Below are positions 35,750 through 48,585 of a stretch of 64,000 nucleotides of DNA, one piece after another. A model generated the notes under the pieces. The model was not told the origin of the DNA and ran no database searches. It saw only the letters and a list, made by a program, of their open reading frames with translations. Numbering within the stretch: the stretch's first letter is position 1; the number at the start of each line of letters is the position of its first letter. Both the position numbers and the translations under genes were made by a program. This stretch comes from Mya arenaria (taxonomy: Eukaryota > Mollusca > Bivalvia > Myida > Myidae): NCBI RefSeq assembly GCF_026914265.1, contig NC_069124.1:92017066-92081065 (forward strand), given 5' to 3'.

Positions 35750-38200
35750 CGGCTTTCTTTCGACCGCAATCTACTTTGTATAAAACATCCGAAAGTTTAC
35801 CTAAAATCGCTTAAGGGCCACGCCAAAAAGATGTAAACTTTGAGCTTGTACCCGGTTTCCTAACGGGAAAATACACGAGAACCTTATCCCCTATATCGAC
35901 ATGTTCATAAGAATTCCTTTTATCACGGATTTGTTTCTGTCGTTTCATTGCGTGTCCAGTTGCTTGGCGTACAGTGTTATGAACAGTTTCTAAACGTTCC
36001 TGCAATTCCCAAACCCAAATACTATCCGGAATTGGTTTCATACTTGTTGGTAATTCAAAAACCAGATCAAGTGGCGTTGACACTTCTCTTCCCAGCATTA
36101 GCATGTTTGGACTCGTGCTTGTCGTTTCATGCTCTGCACTTCGGTATGCCATCATTACATACGGTATTTGCATATCCCAGTCCCGATGATTCACATAATG
36201 GCTTAACATAGTGACAAGAGTCCTGTAAAACCGTTCTATCATTCCGTCAGACTGCGGGTGATATGGTGTAGTTCGAGTTTTTTTGATGCCAAGAAGTGAG
36301 CACATCTCATGAAATACTTTTCCCTCGAACTGTGTTCCTTGGTCGGAATGAATTTTGTTTGGAACACTAAATCGTGCTACTACTTCCTCCACTAGCAATT
36401 TTGCTACGGTTTCTGCTTCCATGTTGCTCATGGCGAAACTTTCTGTCCATTTTGTAAAATAATCCCCAATGACCAAAATATACCGATGCTCTTGTTCTGT
36501 TTCCGGTAGAGTCCCCAAAATATCCAAAGCTAGCCTCTCCATCGGATACCCGGATCTCACAATTTGCATAGGAGCTTCTTTTGTTTTGTTTGATCCTTTT
36601 CTTTTCAAACAAGTCTCACAACCACCCACATAACTTTTACATCATTACGTAACCCAGGCCAATAAAAACTTTGTCTTATTTTGGCTATTGTTTTTCGTAT
36701 GCCTAGGTGTGCAGATAGTTTTGCATCATGTGCCAAAGACAAAAGATTTCTGCGACATTTAAGAGGTAAAATCACCTGGTGTAAAATCTGACCAGTACTT
36801 TTGTCATTTTGTCATCCCACTTACGAACTAACAGTTTGTCGTGTATTTCAAGCATTTCAAACTGGTTCCATAGCGACTTAACCTGGTAACTAGCAGAACC
36901 TATGTTTTTAAACCAAGGTTTCTTTCCATCCTGGACCCAGTTTCGCACTTCTGTCAAATCACTGTCTTTGCACTGCTCTGCATGCAAATCATCAGCGGTT
37001 GTCTTTCTTTGGAAGTTGGGAGTATCTGTATCCGTACAACGGTTTTATCGTGGTCTAAAATACCACACTGACGACACGGTATACGACTCAATCCATCAGC
37101 ATTACCATGTTGTCTGCCTGGTCTATGTTCGATGTCCATCTGAAATGGTGCCAATATTTCCAACCAGCGAGCTACCTGTCCTTCAGGATTTTTAAAATTC
37201 ATAAGCCATCTGAGAGACCCATGATCTGTCCGTATCAAGAACTTACGTCCATACAAGTAGTGTCGGTAGAACTTCACAAAATGAACAAGAGCCAACAGTT
37301 CTTTTCTCGTGACACAATACTGTCTTTCTGACTTTGAAAGAGTTTTGCTTCCATAAGCAATTACATGTTCAACTCCGTTAACTTTCTGAGACAGCACACC
37401 ACCAATTGCACAATCGCTTGCATCTATATCGAAAATGAACGGCAATTCAAAATTAGATTGGGCAAGGATCGGAGCCGACACTAACATCCGTTTTAGTGCT
37501 GTGAATGCGCTTTCACAATCAGGCGTCCAAAAGTATTTAACATTCTTTTCCGTGAGCCTAAACAGTGGTTTTGCAATCTGAGAAAAGTTCTTAATGAAAC
37601 GACGGTAGTAGCTACATAAACCAAGAAAAGACCGAACCTCTGTTTGATTTTTCGGTGTTGGCCAATTCTTGACACTGTCTATTTTCTTCAGATCTGTATG
37701 AACGCCGTGCTCTGATATGACATGCCCCAAGAACTCAACTTCCTCTCTGAAGAGCTGACACTTCCTTGGTTTTAGCTTCAGTCCAGCTTCCTCAAATCTT
37801 TGAAAAAATTTGTCCAGATTTTCGATCATGTCATCTACAGTCCGTCCTACCACAATGATATCATCTAGATAGATGAGGCATATTTGCCATTGCAGCCCTG
37901 TCAATACCGACTCAATCAGGCGTTCATACGTGGCTGGCGCATTACAAAGGCCGAAAGGCATGACATTGTATTCGAATAGGCCTTTGCGCGTGCTAAATGC
38001 GGTTTTCTCTTTGTCCTCACTTGCCATCTCGACCTGCCAGTACCCAGAAATAAGGTCAAGACATGAAAACCATTTAGCTCCAGCAAGCTGGTCCAGCAAT
38101 TCATCCACTCTTGGTAATGGGTATGCATCTTTAATGGTTACGTCATTTAAACGACGATAATCAATGCAGAACCGCTTTGTCCCATCTTTCTTTTTCACAA
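35750..38200 (-). mobile_element. Pol region of the gypsy-type element: RT, RNase H, integrase
   Basis: RT motifs include F-C-I-D-Y-R-R-L-N, the active-site Y-L-D-D and F-L-G-H-V (about 37.6-38.2 kb). RNase H follows with F-D-I-D-A-S-D and R-T-D-H-G-S-L (about 37.1-37.5 kb). The integrase has a core with G-D-Y-F-T-K-W and H-S-D-Q-G-T-Q-F and ends with a W-R-G-P motif (about 35.8-36.9 kb). The order RT-RH-IN places it in Ty3/gypsy. It is mostly open, with a few breaks. Confidence 0.93.
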
Positions 38201-40252
38201 GAACTATTCAACTGGACCAAGGGCTTGTAGAGGGTTGTATGACGTTATTTTCCAGCATAGTGTCTATTTGTCGATCAACCTCATCTCTCATGTGTATTGG
38301 GACACGCCTTAAAGGTTGCTTGATAGGCCGTACGTCTCCTGTGGGTATCCGATGTTTTATTATACCCGTCCGGCCTAAATCATGATCATCCTTTGAGAAA
38401 ATATGTGAATATTTCTTCAAAAGGTCCATAATCTTCAACTTGTTTCCATCGGTCATACCTTCAGATGCCCTAGCGTACATATCTTTCATATGTTCAGGTA
38501 AGGTATCACCATATTTAAGTTTTGTCGACTTTTCTTCTACCCTGTCCACTTTACTGATAGTAGCCACGTTCGTTCCGGGATAGTAAGTCTGTGTCTCTTT
38601 TGAAAAGTTTACTAGTCTGACAGGTACGATTTCTTGTGCATACACTAACGACCTGGCGACAAATCCATTCCCAAGTACTTGAAACCGCTCACTTGGCTCA
38701 ATTAATCCCAGCCCTATTCTCTGTATGCCTGGCTCCATCGTCTCGATCGTGACTTCATGTGACTGCATAAAATCTATGCCCAATATTACATCTAAATTTA
38801 TTTCAGCAACTAGAGCCCTCACTGGACATCTGATATTTCCTAACTCAAGAATAATGTCAGTACAGCCCAAAATAGACATATTGTTTCCTGAAGCCGAAAT
38901 TATGGGGTCTGAAAATTCTATCAGCTTATGAGTGTCGTGTATGCTTTTCCATAGTTTACTTGATATTAAGGTGAGTGTTGCCCCTGTATCAACTAAACAT
39001 TCAATGGTACAGCCTTCAAGTTTTGCTGTTGCAAACATGCCTGACAATTTATTACTTGAATTGTAAACATTACGCTCACCCGTCTTTGCATTGGGTTGAG
39101 CAGCTTTCAATTGGGGACAATTCCTTCTCAAATGGTCCTTCGACCCACATTCAAAACATCTTCTTTCATTGTTCCTGTTAGGACCCCGGTTTTGGTACTG
39201 GTTGTTTCCTCTATAGCCGTTATTCGTCTGAGGCTGAGGTGGTGATTGCCTTTCTTTTGATAACTTATCAATAGTGCATTGCATTTCCTGCATTTTCTTC
39301 ATAAGTTCCTTTACATCGGAAGTATTTTGTGAACTTTCGTTTGCGGCTAGGCTAACAACACCCTGGCCCTTTCTTTCAGCCCTGTAGAAAGCCTCAAGCT
39401 CTACAGCATGACGTACTGCGTCATTCAAATACACAGGCCTAACCTGTTTTATTTTCAATCGCATATCCGAATTCACCAGAGCATCCACAAACTGCTCTTT
39501 TGCCAATGTCTCGCGCACATCTACAGGTGCGCTTGGATATGAAGGTTCGTCAGGCGACGAATATCTTGCCCTAACTCAGTAATCGATTCTGTAGCTCTCT
39601 GTCGCCTGTCCTTCAACTGAACTCTATATAGTTCAGTCTGGTTCGGAGGAGCGAACCTCTTCTCAAGGGCTTGAACTAAATCCGTGTAATTAGTTGTTTT
39701 CGTGGCCAAATTGCCATAAACACCTTGTGCCTGTCCTCGCAATGACACTGACAAATAAAGACCCTTTTGGGTATCATCCCAGTCATTTAACATAGCACAA
39801 GCTTCAAAATGTGCCTTATAATCAGTCCAGGCACCATTTCCATCAAACGTAGCCGGCTTCATTACGGTACGTTTGTCACTACCTGCTGAGCCTCAAGCCC
39901 TTAATGGCTTACTTGTCTGGCCCAGACAAGTCTCAATTGCTTGTGGTTTCAGACCACCACAAACAGTACCGATCCCAGCTTCGTCGGCCCCAGGCTCACT
40001 TTTTAACCGTCGCCTCTCCGTGACAAAATCGGTCCTAGCAGGTGTATTTATGCCTACACCACATCGCGTGTGAACCCCTGGCTTAGGCGTGGAAGTCACA
40101 AGTCTGCTACTGGATAAATCCAAGTCCCGTTTTGCCATCGCTATTTCTTTCTCTAGTTGTAGAATGTGCACCTTCCGCTTTAAATGTTCGATTTCTCTGG
40201 CCATCATCTCTCGTTCTTCATATAGGTCTGCCTGTGATGAAGTTCGATCCAT
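38200..40252 (-). mobile_element. Gag and protease region of the gypsy-type element
   Basis: It starts with a short coiled-coil-like segment (E-R-E-M-M-A-R-E-I-E-H-L-K-R-K) and continues into a capsid-like region (about 39.5-39.9 kb). A CCHC zinc knuckle C-F-E-C-G-S-K-D-H-L-R-R-N-C lies near 39.15 kb, and a retropepsin with L-V-D-T-G-A-T lies near 39.0 kb. These are assembly and processing parts typical of gypsy-type elements. The region is mostly open, with a few breaks. Confidence 0.9.
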
Positions 40253-40262
40253 ACTTAATGTT

Positions 40263-40280
40263 GTCCCACGTTGGGAGCCA
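40263..40280 (-). promoter_or_regulatory. Primer-binding site of the gypsy-type element
   Basis: On the minus strand TGGCTCCCAACGTGGGAC lies five bases inside the 5' LTR, where minus-strand synthesis is primed by a tRNA. The TGGC start is typical. The cognate tRNA was not determined. Confidence 0.75.
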
Positions 40281-40285
40281 AATTT

Positions 40286-41172
40286 TGTAACGTGCCGGCT
40301 GTATGTTCAATCGGTGTCGTAGAGCCTATATGGATCGCTCTTATATAAATTTTCCTCAGGCTACTTTGCCTTATGATTAAAACAAATGATTCGAAAAATG
40401 ATTGGTGAGCTAAAACATAATCAACCAAATAATCAGGGTTCAAAGATTATGCATTGGTTTTTATAAAGTTCAGTCACTTTAATGATGAATGGCTTTCTCT
40501 TACGGGAGCTTGTTTATTGGCGATGCAAAATACCTTAACCTTTGTCAGCGCGCAGATCGCAATGCTCTGTGGCCAACGCAGTTGTCGGGTATGAGGCTTA
40601 TTAGAGTTTCTAGCCACCAGATCCGTTCACCAGACTAAATCGCAATGCTCTATGTATCTGGCTACTTGAACTGGAACGCTAGATAACCCTATAGATGTCA
40701 AGTTCCTGGTGCCTTTTTATCCCACAGATCACAATGCCCGGTGTTCAATTATAAACAGCCAGAAGGTCAAGACTCTAATTATTAACTATTTCCGGTTTAC
40801 TGTTTGAAGTTACCTCCACGGGGGTCAAACACAGAATGAATCTTTTAGCTAAGCGACGCGCTTATATACTACCGGGCGGACGAGTTCATTATTAAGATGG
40901 GTAAAACGGGTATATTCCACTTATCGAAAACATGAAGGGAGACGGCTTTATTTTTACTTATACTCTTTATGAAAAAACTCCCGGTTAATTAATAATGTTT
41001 AACATGATTTCTTTAATTATTATTGTCGCTAATAAAATATTTGTATGGAATAAATAAGTCTAAAATGTAAAACTAACCTTCGAAATACACCGCCAGATAT
41101 TTAACTTTGTAAGCGCAAATGGCTAATTTATAACAAAGGGCGGTAATCGTGCAACTATGCGGTTCCGCTACA
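40286..41172 (-). repeat. 5' LTR of the gypsy-type element
   Basis: This is the partner of 33536-34435 with the same TGTAA...GCTACA ends and about 2 percent substitution difference. ATAG follows at 41173. The element's promoter should lie here, but no individual signal was assigned. Confidence 0.95.
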
Positions 41173-41700
41173 ATAGCTGTGTTTAACAGCGGTCTTCTAC
41201 TTACAACTTCACGCAGCTGGAAGCCAAATGAATTTCGCGAATACTCAGGGTATTAACTATAACGTGTATCTCCCCTCTATCACAAAGATTGCTACAAATT
41301 ATTCGGCGCCTTACACATGTCATAACATTCGCTCATGTTTAAACTCCATCTTAAGTCTTTGGTGTCATTTTACCCGAACCTTGAGAGTGAATTAACGCGG
41401 AAACCCAAGACGGCTTAGACGGCTTTGACAATTGTTAACAAAACGATCTATTAAACATGGTTATGGTGAATAACTCTTCACGGTTTTATGCGTCGCGTTA
41501 TGCAGCAGTTATTTCACTTACACCACAAAGGGCAACATCTCGAAAAGGGTCCTTTATACTGCAATTTAGTCCGGTATACCATAAAGGCAACATCTCGCAA
41601 AGAGCCAAACCATGCAAGAACACGTGCCGTCCCTTCTAAAGCCAAATCAAGCAAAATGAGCAAATCTTCGCAAAGTGAGTAAATCACCGTTAAACGACGA
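41173..41700 (-). repeat. Dispersed repeat, copy 3, outer part (right arm, right of the LTR element)
   Basis: The complement carries GGCTTCCAGC, CCTGAGTATTC, TGGGTTTCCGCGTTAATTCA, CTGCTGCATAACGCGACGCA and CGAGATGTTGCC, as in the copies at 14420 and 22635. Together with 33390-33535 it forms one arm, split by the LTR element. Confidence 0.82.
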
Positions 41701-42009
41701 TTACTCTCCTTCTTTTTACACTCCTGTCCTTGACAAAGTTGGTTCATTTATTTGGCCTTGACGTCAACCGCAATGATCTACTGTCCGGAGTTTCAACGAT
41801 AAACAACAAGCTTTCGCTCCTTTTGAAAACGAATGCTTTAATAATATAAATTTTGATATACATGAATTATAAACTACAATTAAAATGGCCTCTCCCTGGT
41901 TTCTACTCAGGTAAAGGACTCGAGAGTGATTCTATAAACTATCAGCTTTCATCACAATCGAACTAAAAGAAACTAGTGTAAACTATAAACTAATTATTAT
42001 TAATAACGG
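41701..42009. other. Spacer before the second channel locus
   Basis: AT-rich DNA with no gene, RNA or repeat recognised. Confidence 0.4.
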
Positions 42010-42480
42010 CTAACTGCTGGTATATCCAAATAAGTGTACGGGAAATTTGAAAAATACTGCCATCCAATTGGACAAAATAAAATTTCGAACACTAAGAACG
42101 ATTTACAATTAAAAATGACGTGCAAATTGGAGTTAGTAAAGTGTAGAGCACTTGAACACACTCACTAAACAAAATCCAGGCGGTAACCTTTTAAAAGTTT
42201 TTTGTTGTTTTGTTTTCTTTCTTATGCGTGTATGCGATTTACAATATATGTATGAGTGTTTCACTATATATATGCGTATATATGATATATAGGATATATG
42301 TATGCGTGTTTATGATATATAGAATATATGTATGCGTATTTATGATATACACAAAATAGTATGTATGCTTGTATATGAGATATACAATATATGAACGCGT
42401 GCATATGAGATATACAATATATGTATGCGTATATATGAGATATACAATACATTATGAATGCGTATGTATGAGATTAAGAA
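42010..42480. repeat. Segmental duplication copy B: downstream flank and short minisatellite
   Basis: 42010-42225 matches 14935-15150. 42225-42475 holds about eight irregular units of the TATGCGTATATATGAGATATACAATATATG type. This corresponds to the large minisatellite block of copy A, here only 250 bp long. Confidence 0.82.
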
Positions 42481-42654
42481 TATGTCGCTTTACCACATGT
42501 ATAATCTCTTTCGAAATGCTATTTACATCAAAATAAAATTGAATATCTGTAAGCATTTCATGGCACAAAATTTAGTTTTCTAGAATCCCAATTGTATTCG
42601 AAAGCTCATTTCTACAGGCATTTTTATATTCAACATGCTTCATCTGAGATAAGT

Positions 42655-43957
42655 TTAGTTCTTTAAGGAATCTGTATAATGGTACAGAACAAATCCCATG
42701 TATAGAAGTGCTGTGGTAGTAAACCAGGCTAATGACAACCAAAAGAGCACACGATCCGTGGCTTTGCTGACGTCATTCCACATAATGCCGTTACTTGACG
42801 TCACACTACCAGACGTTTCGCCGATGGAGTTGCATTCGACACTCCCGTCCATATTGCTTGCTTTATCATTTTCCTTTTCTTCCAGATGCAGACCATGCTT
42901 GCTTCTTTTTTTAAATTGCGCTTTGGTCTGATCTCGAACAGATATCAATTTCCTTGTCAGAACGGCAACACAGCGTGGCACTCGTGTGCTCCTGTAGTAT
43001 AAAGACAAGCTCAAAATAGTCTGCAGAACCACCAAAGCGCAGATACACACGTTAGCCAACAAAAGGTAGCATACAATAGCCATATTCTTCGAATTTCGAG
43101 GCAAATTAGCAACAACAATGTTCATAAACACAGCCACGGACAGAAGAACAGTGATTGTAAAAGATATCTCTCACCCGACTGAACAGGAATGCAGAATACG
43201 AAGATGCTTAACAGGTTAATGACGACAACCGGCAGCATGAAGGTTGCAAAGAAGAACTTTGGACGCCGTCTCAGATCAATCATTACAGTGAAATGAGAGA
43301 AGCCCCCCGCGGTATCGCCGGACGACACGTGGGAGGACACTGGGCGTTCTCCTCGTAGAAAGTGGTCAGAACCGTGTCTTCCATGTGTTTAAGCATCACC
43401 TCTCGCGCAAGCTGGCCCCAGGGAATGAACTTAAACTCGCAGGATTGCGTATCAAAAGGAAACAAAGTTACGTCGAGTATGCATCTAGAGACAACCCCGT
43501 CCCCGGGGCTCCAGAAGGCGCTGCCGTCATGGCTGTACCTGACCGTCAGCCAGCCTTGATCCGAGCCTATCGGTTTAAGGGGGCCAATAGAACTAACCAA
43601 GATGACCTGAGGTGTCCAGACGCTGTTTGAAGGAATCGTAATCTCCCGAATGCCGTTGTAGAGCGCGGGGTCCCACTTGAGCCCGGCGTCCATCCATACC
43701 ATATACAGCCCCGTAACTATAGTGATTTTTTCCTGCACTTCGTCTAAGTCCTGGATGGCGCCAAGGTCCATACTCATGTTAACGTGGAGTGGGGCGGCCT
43801 GGTCGAACACCGGCCGCACGTCCGCCGTGTATCCATTCAGAAGGTCAGACAGTAGTGTCCGTGTGTCATTGAATGTGTGTCCTACACTGCGCGTGCAAAC
43901 AGCGAATATCACAAAACATATTGAAACAACAGGTACGTGTACGTCGACTACTTTCAT
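42655..43957 (-). pseudogene. Cys-loop ion channel pseudogene, duplicate of the gene at 20336-21646
   Basis: It is about 95 percent identical by eye to the intact copy, from the ATG at 43957 to the stop at 42655. The signal peptide, Cys-loop (C...F-P-F-D...C), M1, M3 and M4 are all recognisable. Compared with the intact copy it lacks 10 bases near 43342 (between the pre-loop-C strand and loop C), an in-frame triplet near 43302, and one base near 43166 just before M2. The two non-triplet losses throw the frame, so no full channel can be made as the sequence stands. It is either a recent pseudogene or, less likely, two assembly errors. It lies in the same orientation as the intact gene, 22 kb away, with both flanks duplicated. 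Confidence 0.88.
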
Positions 43958-44085
43958 TTTTCTATCATGCTGCGTTTACAGCCACTGTTTCAGAAATCAG
44001 CGTAGTTACAATTGGTGGGTACTGTTCGATTGTACAGTGAGCTTCACACGCAGTTTTATGTGATTGTCGATTCCGATACCAATCA
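43958..44085. repeat. Segmental duplication copy B: immediate upstream flank
   Basis: It matches 21647-21765 (GGGTACTGTTCG, CAGTGAGCTTCACACGCAGT, GATTCCGATACCAA). Homology breaks at 44085 and resumes at 51038, so about 6.95 kb separates the two parts in this copy. Confidence 0.85.
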
Positions 44086-47000
44086 AAGTGCAGAAAGCAC
44101 TGATGGACTAGGGCTTCATTTAGGGGAATGTTGACAACCATGTTCTAAGCATTGACAAAATCGGCTCACATTAAAAGGGGTCACTGTTTGATGGGCTAGC
44201 TTAAACTTTAGACTAAAACTGCTTGCAAGCTGCAAAGAAATTTGAAAAATCAAGTTAAGTGTGGGGGGGGGGGGGGCTAAAGCGTTAAATCAGATAAAGT
44301 CATAGTTCTTTTGAATTTCTCAAAGTCGTTAAATCAGACTTGTACAAATTAATTTACGTGGTTGGCACACATACCTCTTTAATTTGATCAAATCCTTTTA
44401 TATCAAAGGTCTGTTATTTGCAGTTTCAGGGAAGATTTTCAATGATGTAATTATATACTATATAGAAAACCTGTCACCTCTTTTTCAGGGGAGCTTTAAA
44501 CCACAGGACCGTACTTTGAACAATCTTTGTAAAATACATCTACATTGTACACCTATGTCAGACTACACAATGCTATTAGGAAGTAGTTTTTATTTAAAAA
44601 GTGAAGAATTATTTTCTCCCTCTTAATTTGTGCTTGGTATTCAATTCATATAACATGTTACCATGATAACTTAGTGCTGTTGATGAATACTAAGCACTGC
44701 CTTCTGTCTAATGCTATTCATATTACTGCTGCAGACTTTTGTACATAGCAAAGCAAGTTGAGTAGACTAAGATGAGATGAATATCGTTTTTAAAGTATGA
44801 AATATTGAAATGTCTTTTAAATACTTTGATCATCAAATTTCATAACATGGTGTCAGCATTTAATCACACTGCTAGTGAGAATGGAATACCAAACATAATT
44901 TTATTCTTTATTATATACCCATCATCAATCCACATGCAATACATATACAAAATACTTTAACCCATATTCCGCTCCAGTTCAATACGGCCATATATACCAC
45001 CCTTGTGACATCACGTCATAACAAGTATGTTGCGCAATATTAAATTGACGTCATTAAAGCAATGAGTGCATCCTTAAAATGAAATTTGTTATGCAAAGAT
45101 GTTGCTTCTAAGTGATCTAATCAGTAATGTATATAATAAAAGGGTTATTAGTACTGCGTTTTGATCCGGATATGGCCGAATGTCATATTTGATTCTGGTA
45201 GTTTTTTGTAGATTTTGATTTTACTCGGCTTGTGCCTTGTGAAATCCAAATCTGCAAAAATCTACTTGAGTTGAATACAACCTCCTGGATCAAAATGCAG
45301 TACTTATAACCCTTATGTACAAAACATGTTACCCTGTGGACAGATCATGTTTAACCCACAGGGCCATTGTAACTTTGAACAATCATTGTAAAAGACAACT
45401 ACATACAAGATGCTTAAGGAAGTAGTTTGGAAAAATTAAGAATTTTTTCTCCGTCTTAATTTGTATGCATTAGATAACTCAATAAATGCAGCAGTTGGCC
45501 ATTCTTGTATTGTCCTCTGTCACTGTCCTGAACGCTCCCTATCTCAATAGATGCAAAAGGTTGTAGGTTCATGATTCTCCTGGTCCAATATGTCATACAG
45601 AAAGAAGATGTTGAATGTAGAATCAAAAAGCTTTCTTTTCAGGCACTCCAAATTGAATAGTACTGTAACATTTGAAGTGCCAAGAATTTGTTGGATTCCT
45701 AGGCAACAGGTATCAGGTATTGCAGTACATTTGGCAAATACTTTTCACCCGTCCTTGTAAATCTAAAAAAGCTTTCATTTCGCAAAAGTAGTTCATATAA
45801 CTAAGGTTGCTAAATCAGAGTTTGAATAATTCTGTAAACTAGATGTGCCTTTAATTGCAGTAATTTGAACTCCAACTCATAATGTCAATTAAGCTGGTTA
45901 AGCAATACTGCAGTTCCTTGGTGTGGGGATTGCTTTATTTACTTGAATAAACAAACAGTTCTTGCGTTGGAAAGTACAATGTATTAACATGCATTTTTCT
46001 TGCCCTGACTCCATCCAAGCCTTAAATCTTAGATCAACATGTACTTGGGGCTTTGTGTAATATCAATGAGAACTATAAATTATGTTCAATTTAGTGCCAC
46101 TTATGATATTTCATTCCACATACAAAAACACTAACATGTTCTTTAAAACCAATATCCTATGTTATGATAAAACCATTGCCAAGTTGTTAATTTGAAAAGA
46201 CAAGAAATTATCTCTGTCAGGGTTTGACATAGTCTTTCTAGACAGCTGGAAAATCTTCAAAAGCTAAACTGAACAAGACTGGAGCAAAAAAACTCACAAT
46301 ACCAAAAGTGTTTTAAAGACTTACGAGATCATTCTCACATCACCTATACCATTAGTTCTTATCTTCAAACTTAAGTCAACATAATAATTAATGTTTTACA
46401 TAAATATTGCAATGAATAAAACATATTGCAATAAGTGCCAATAACATAGCAATCAAGTATGATTACTATAGGCCTAAACATGAGATTTCAACATTTTCCT
46501 GATACACACAATAATTTTACTTAACAATTTTCTCATTATTTACACAAGCTGAAAAACTGGTCTCTTTTGGAAAACTTCACATATTTCATGGCTTTCATCA
46601 TTCAAACTAACATTTTGCTTGTTATTTCAATATTCAATGATTTTGTAAACATTCATAAATGATGGTTAAAATGAACATTCGTGCTAATAATGCCTACCAA
46701 AAGCACCTGACTGACCAATCAGTATCCAATTTTGGCAGGGCTTATTGGTGGTTCATTGAAATCAACCATGACCTCCCACAATCTGCACTGATCACAGTAG
46801 TTAATGAATTGTTTCAATTGTTCTTATTTTCATAAACTTAGAAAACGACTGCAGTGAATAAAATTTATTCCTCATCACTGAGAGAAAATTTAGAAAAATG
46901 AACGAAGCCGAGTTACATCTAGCAGGTTATCAAATCCTACAAATGTATTCATCATTTTATATAACCGTATTTAGTAAATGTTAAATTTTTGAAAGTCTAA

Positions 47001-47276
47001 AAAGTTTCATTTTTTTGTATATCAAAGAACATTTGTGTGTATAATTTTGATGATATTTTGTGATTCATTTCATTTCATTCTTGTTTCATTTAGTGTTCGA
47101 TCCCAAGCTTTGACTTGTTCACATTTGAGTGCAAGAAAAGTCACTTAATTATGATCTGAATAAATTCATTATAATGTAAGGTCACATAAAGGATATATTG
47201 TGCTTTTTAAAAATAACATTTTTTCATCTGTTTAAAATTATGTCAAATGCAGTGCATTGAAATTTTATTATGAGTT
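44086..47276. other. AT-rich DNA without genes, interrupting duplication copy B
   Basis: No coding region or RNA gene was recognised over 3 kb. A G run lies at 44266-44277 and a foldback element at 45133-45320 (listed separately). GGACTAGGGC near 44105 and the inverted GCCCTAGTCC near 51034 lie close to the two edges of the 6.95-kb interruption and might be its ends. Confidence 0.5.
45133..45320. mobile_element. 188-bp foldback element
   Basis: The left arm AAGGGTTATTAGTACTGCGT TTTGATCC pairs with the right arm GGATCAAAATGCAGTACTTA TAACCCTT. Inner parts (GTAGATTTT / AAAATCTAC) also pair. No open frame was seen, so it is a small non-autonomous element. Confidence 0.75.
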
Positions 47277-47615
47277 TAAAGCTGCACTCCCGCACATTGA
47301 ACGTTTTGACAACTTTTTTATTTGTTGTCTTGGAACGAGCCAATTTTTGCGAAAATCCATGGAAATTAGTTATATAAGACTGCTGACAAAAATTTAGATG
47401 GCAGATTTTTATATTAAAGTTAAAAAAATGATGTTTTAAGCATTATTCTTAAACTGTTAGTAACGGTTTAAGCCATAAAACATTAATTTTCGAAAGGAAA
47501 TATGACAAACTACGAGCTGATTGTTTGTCAGTAATCTGATATCATTGTTTGAAGATGAAATTTGCTCTTTCCAAAAAAGTTGTAAAAACAGTAAATCTGT
47601 GAGAGTGCAGCTTAA
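47277..47615. mobile_element. Foldback MITE with AAGCTGCACTC ends, copy 1
   Basis: The ends are AAGCTGCACTCCCGCAC and GTGAGAGTGCAGCTT. Much of the element folds on itself (GTCTTGGAACGAGCC ... and the inverted GCTCTTTCCAA). TTTAA-like bases flank it. I recall this family as very common in bivalve genomes. Copy 2 is at 57323. Confidence 0.85.
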
Positions 47616-48585
47616 ACTCTGACAGGAATAATTCAAGGGAATGATTTTTTGTGATTTCGAGCATTAAAATTGTCTGAATCGCATGCAAATTTATAAATTA
47701 TGTAAGGTATTCTCACATTAGTCACCCTTTTTGAATTTTGTGCTGTCTTCTTTTTGTTTGTCTCAAATTAATACAGCATTGGCTTCACTTGTTTTTTATG
47801 AAAGGGACTGTACACCAGATTGGCACCAAAAAGTTTTTTTTTCCTGTAACGAATCTAAGGACACTTTTTTAATAAAATATTTTACTCTTTGATATCGTTA
47901 TTGTAAATAAAATACCAAAATGAAAAAAATGCAGTGAAGTGTCGTATCTACTATGCTATGAAGACTGACTTTTACTGGGTGGAATTTTCCAGATGTATAC
48001 CTAACTCGCTAATATCATGTAATAACATCAACGGCAGATCACGCATAAGGAATGAATTCTACTCGGTAGATATACATGTACCTAGTAATTTTTTTGTTGG
48101 AAAAACACGAAATAACTGCTATGAATAAATCATTTGTAAACTATGGGGATCATCAGTAGTAAGTTTCAATGCATTAATTGTACACATCGATACAAGTTTA
48201 TGTCAATTTTCTACAATTTTCTTTAAATTTTTGCTTTTTCATCATTAACTGAGTACAGCCCCTTTAAACTGTACCTTATAATGTATGTGACTTATCAACT
48301 ATAAATAGTTATGGTCTACAACCAATATTTGTTTTAATTATCCAGGTTTCAAACTGCATTGTGTATGCGATTTGAAAGGTAATCTTGAAAGCTCACTTAG
48401 TATAACAAATAACATTCACCCTGCAAGGTACTCATATTTGGATGATACATAAAGATTTGCACAGTCATTTATGTATACTTGCATTTATTGATACAGGATA
48501 CCTTTTTCAAATCTTTGATTTAGATTGCAAAGTATAACTTATAAAATAAATATATATTCTTAACTTTATCTGAATACACAAGCTA
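47616..48585. other. AT-rich spacer
   Basis: A 64-codon open frame at 47934 has no recognised family. No other feature was seen. Confidence 0.4.

Larger units (their letters stand above)
33536..41172 (-). mobile_element. Gypsy-type (Ty3/gypsy) LTR retrotransposon, nearly whole, with an extra zinc-finger region
   Basis: This 7.6-kb element is read on the minus strand. Its LTRs are about 900 and 887 bp with TGTAA...CTACA ends, and the 4-bp target duplication ATAG lies at 33532-33535 and 41173-41176. Parts run in the order 5' LTR, primer-binding site, Gag with CCHC knuckle, protease, RT, RNase H, integrase, C2H2 zinc-finger region, 3' LTR. The LTRs differ by roughly 2 percent in substitutions plus a few small indels by eye, so insertion is fairly recent compared with the fossil at 24.7-31.3 kb. 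It looks whole in layout, with a handful of breaks. It inserted into copy 3 of the dispersed repeat. Confidence 0.95.
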
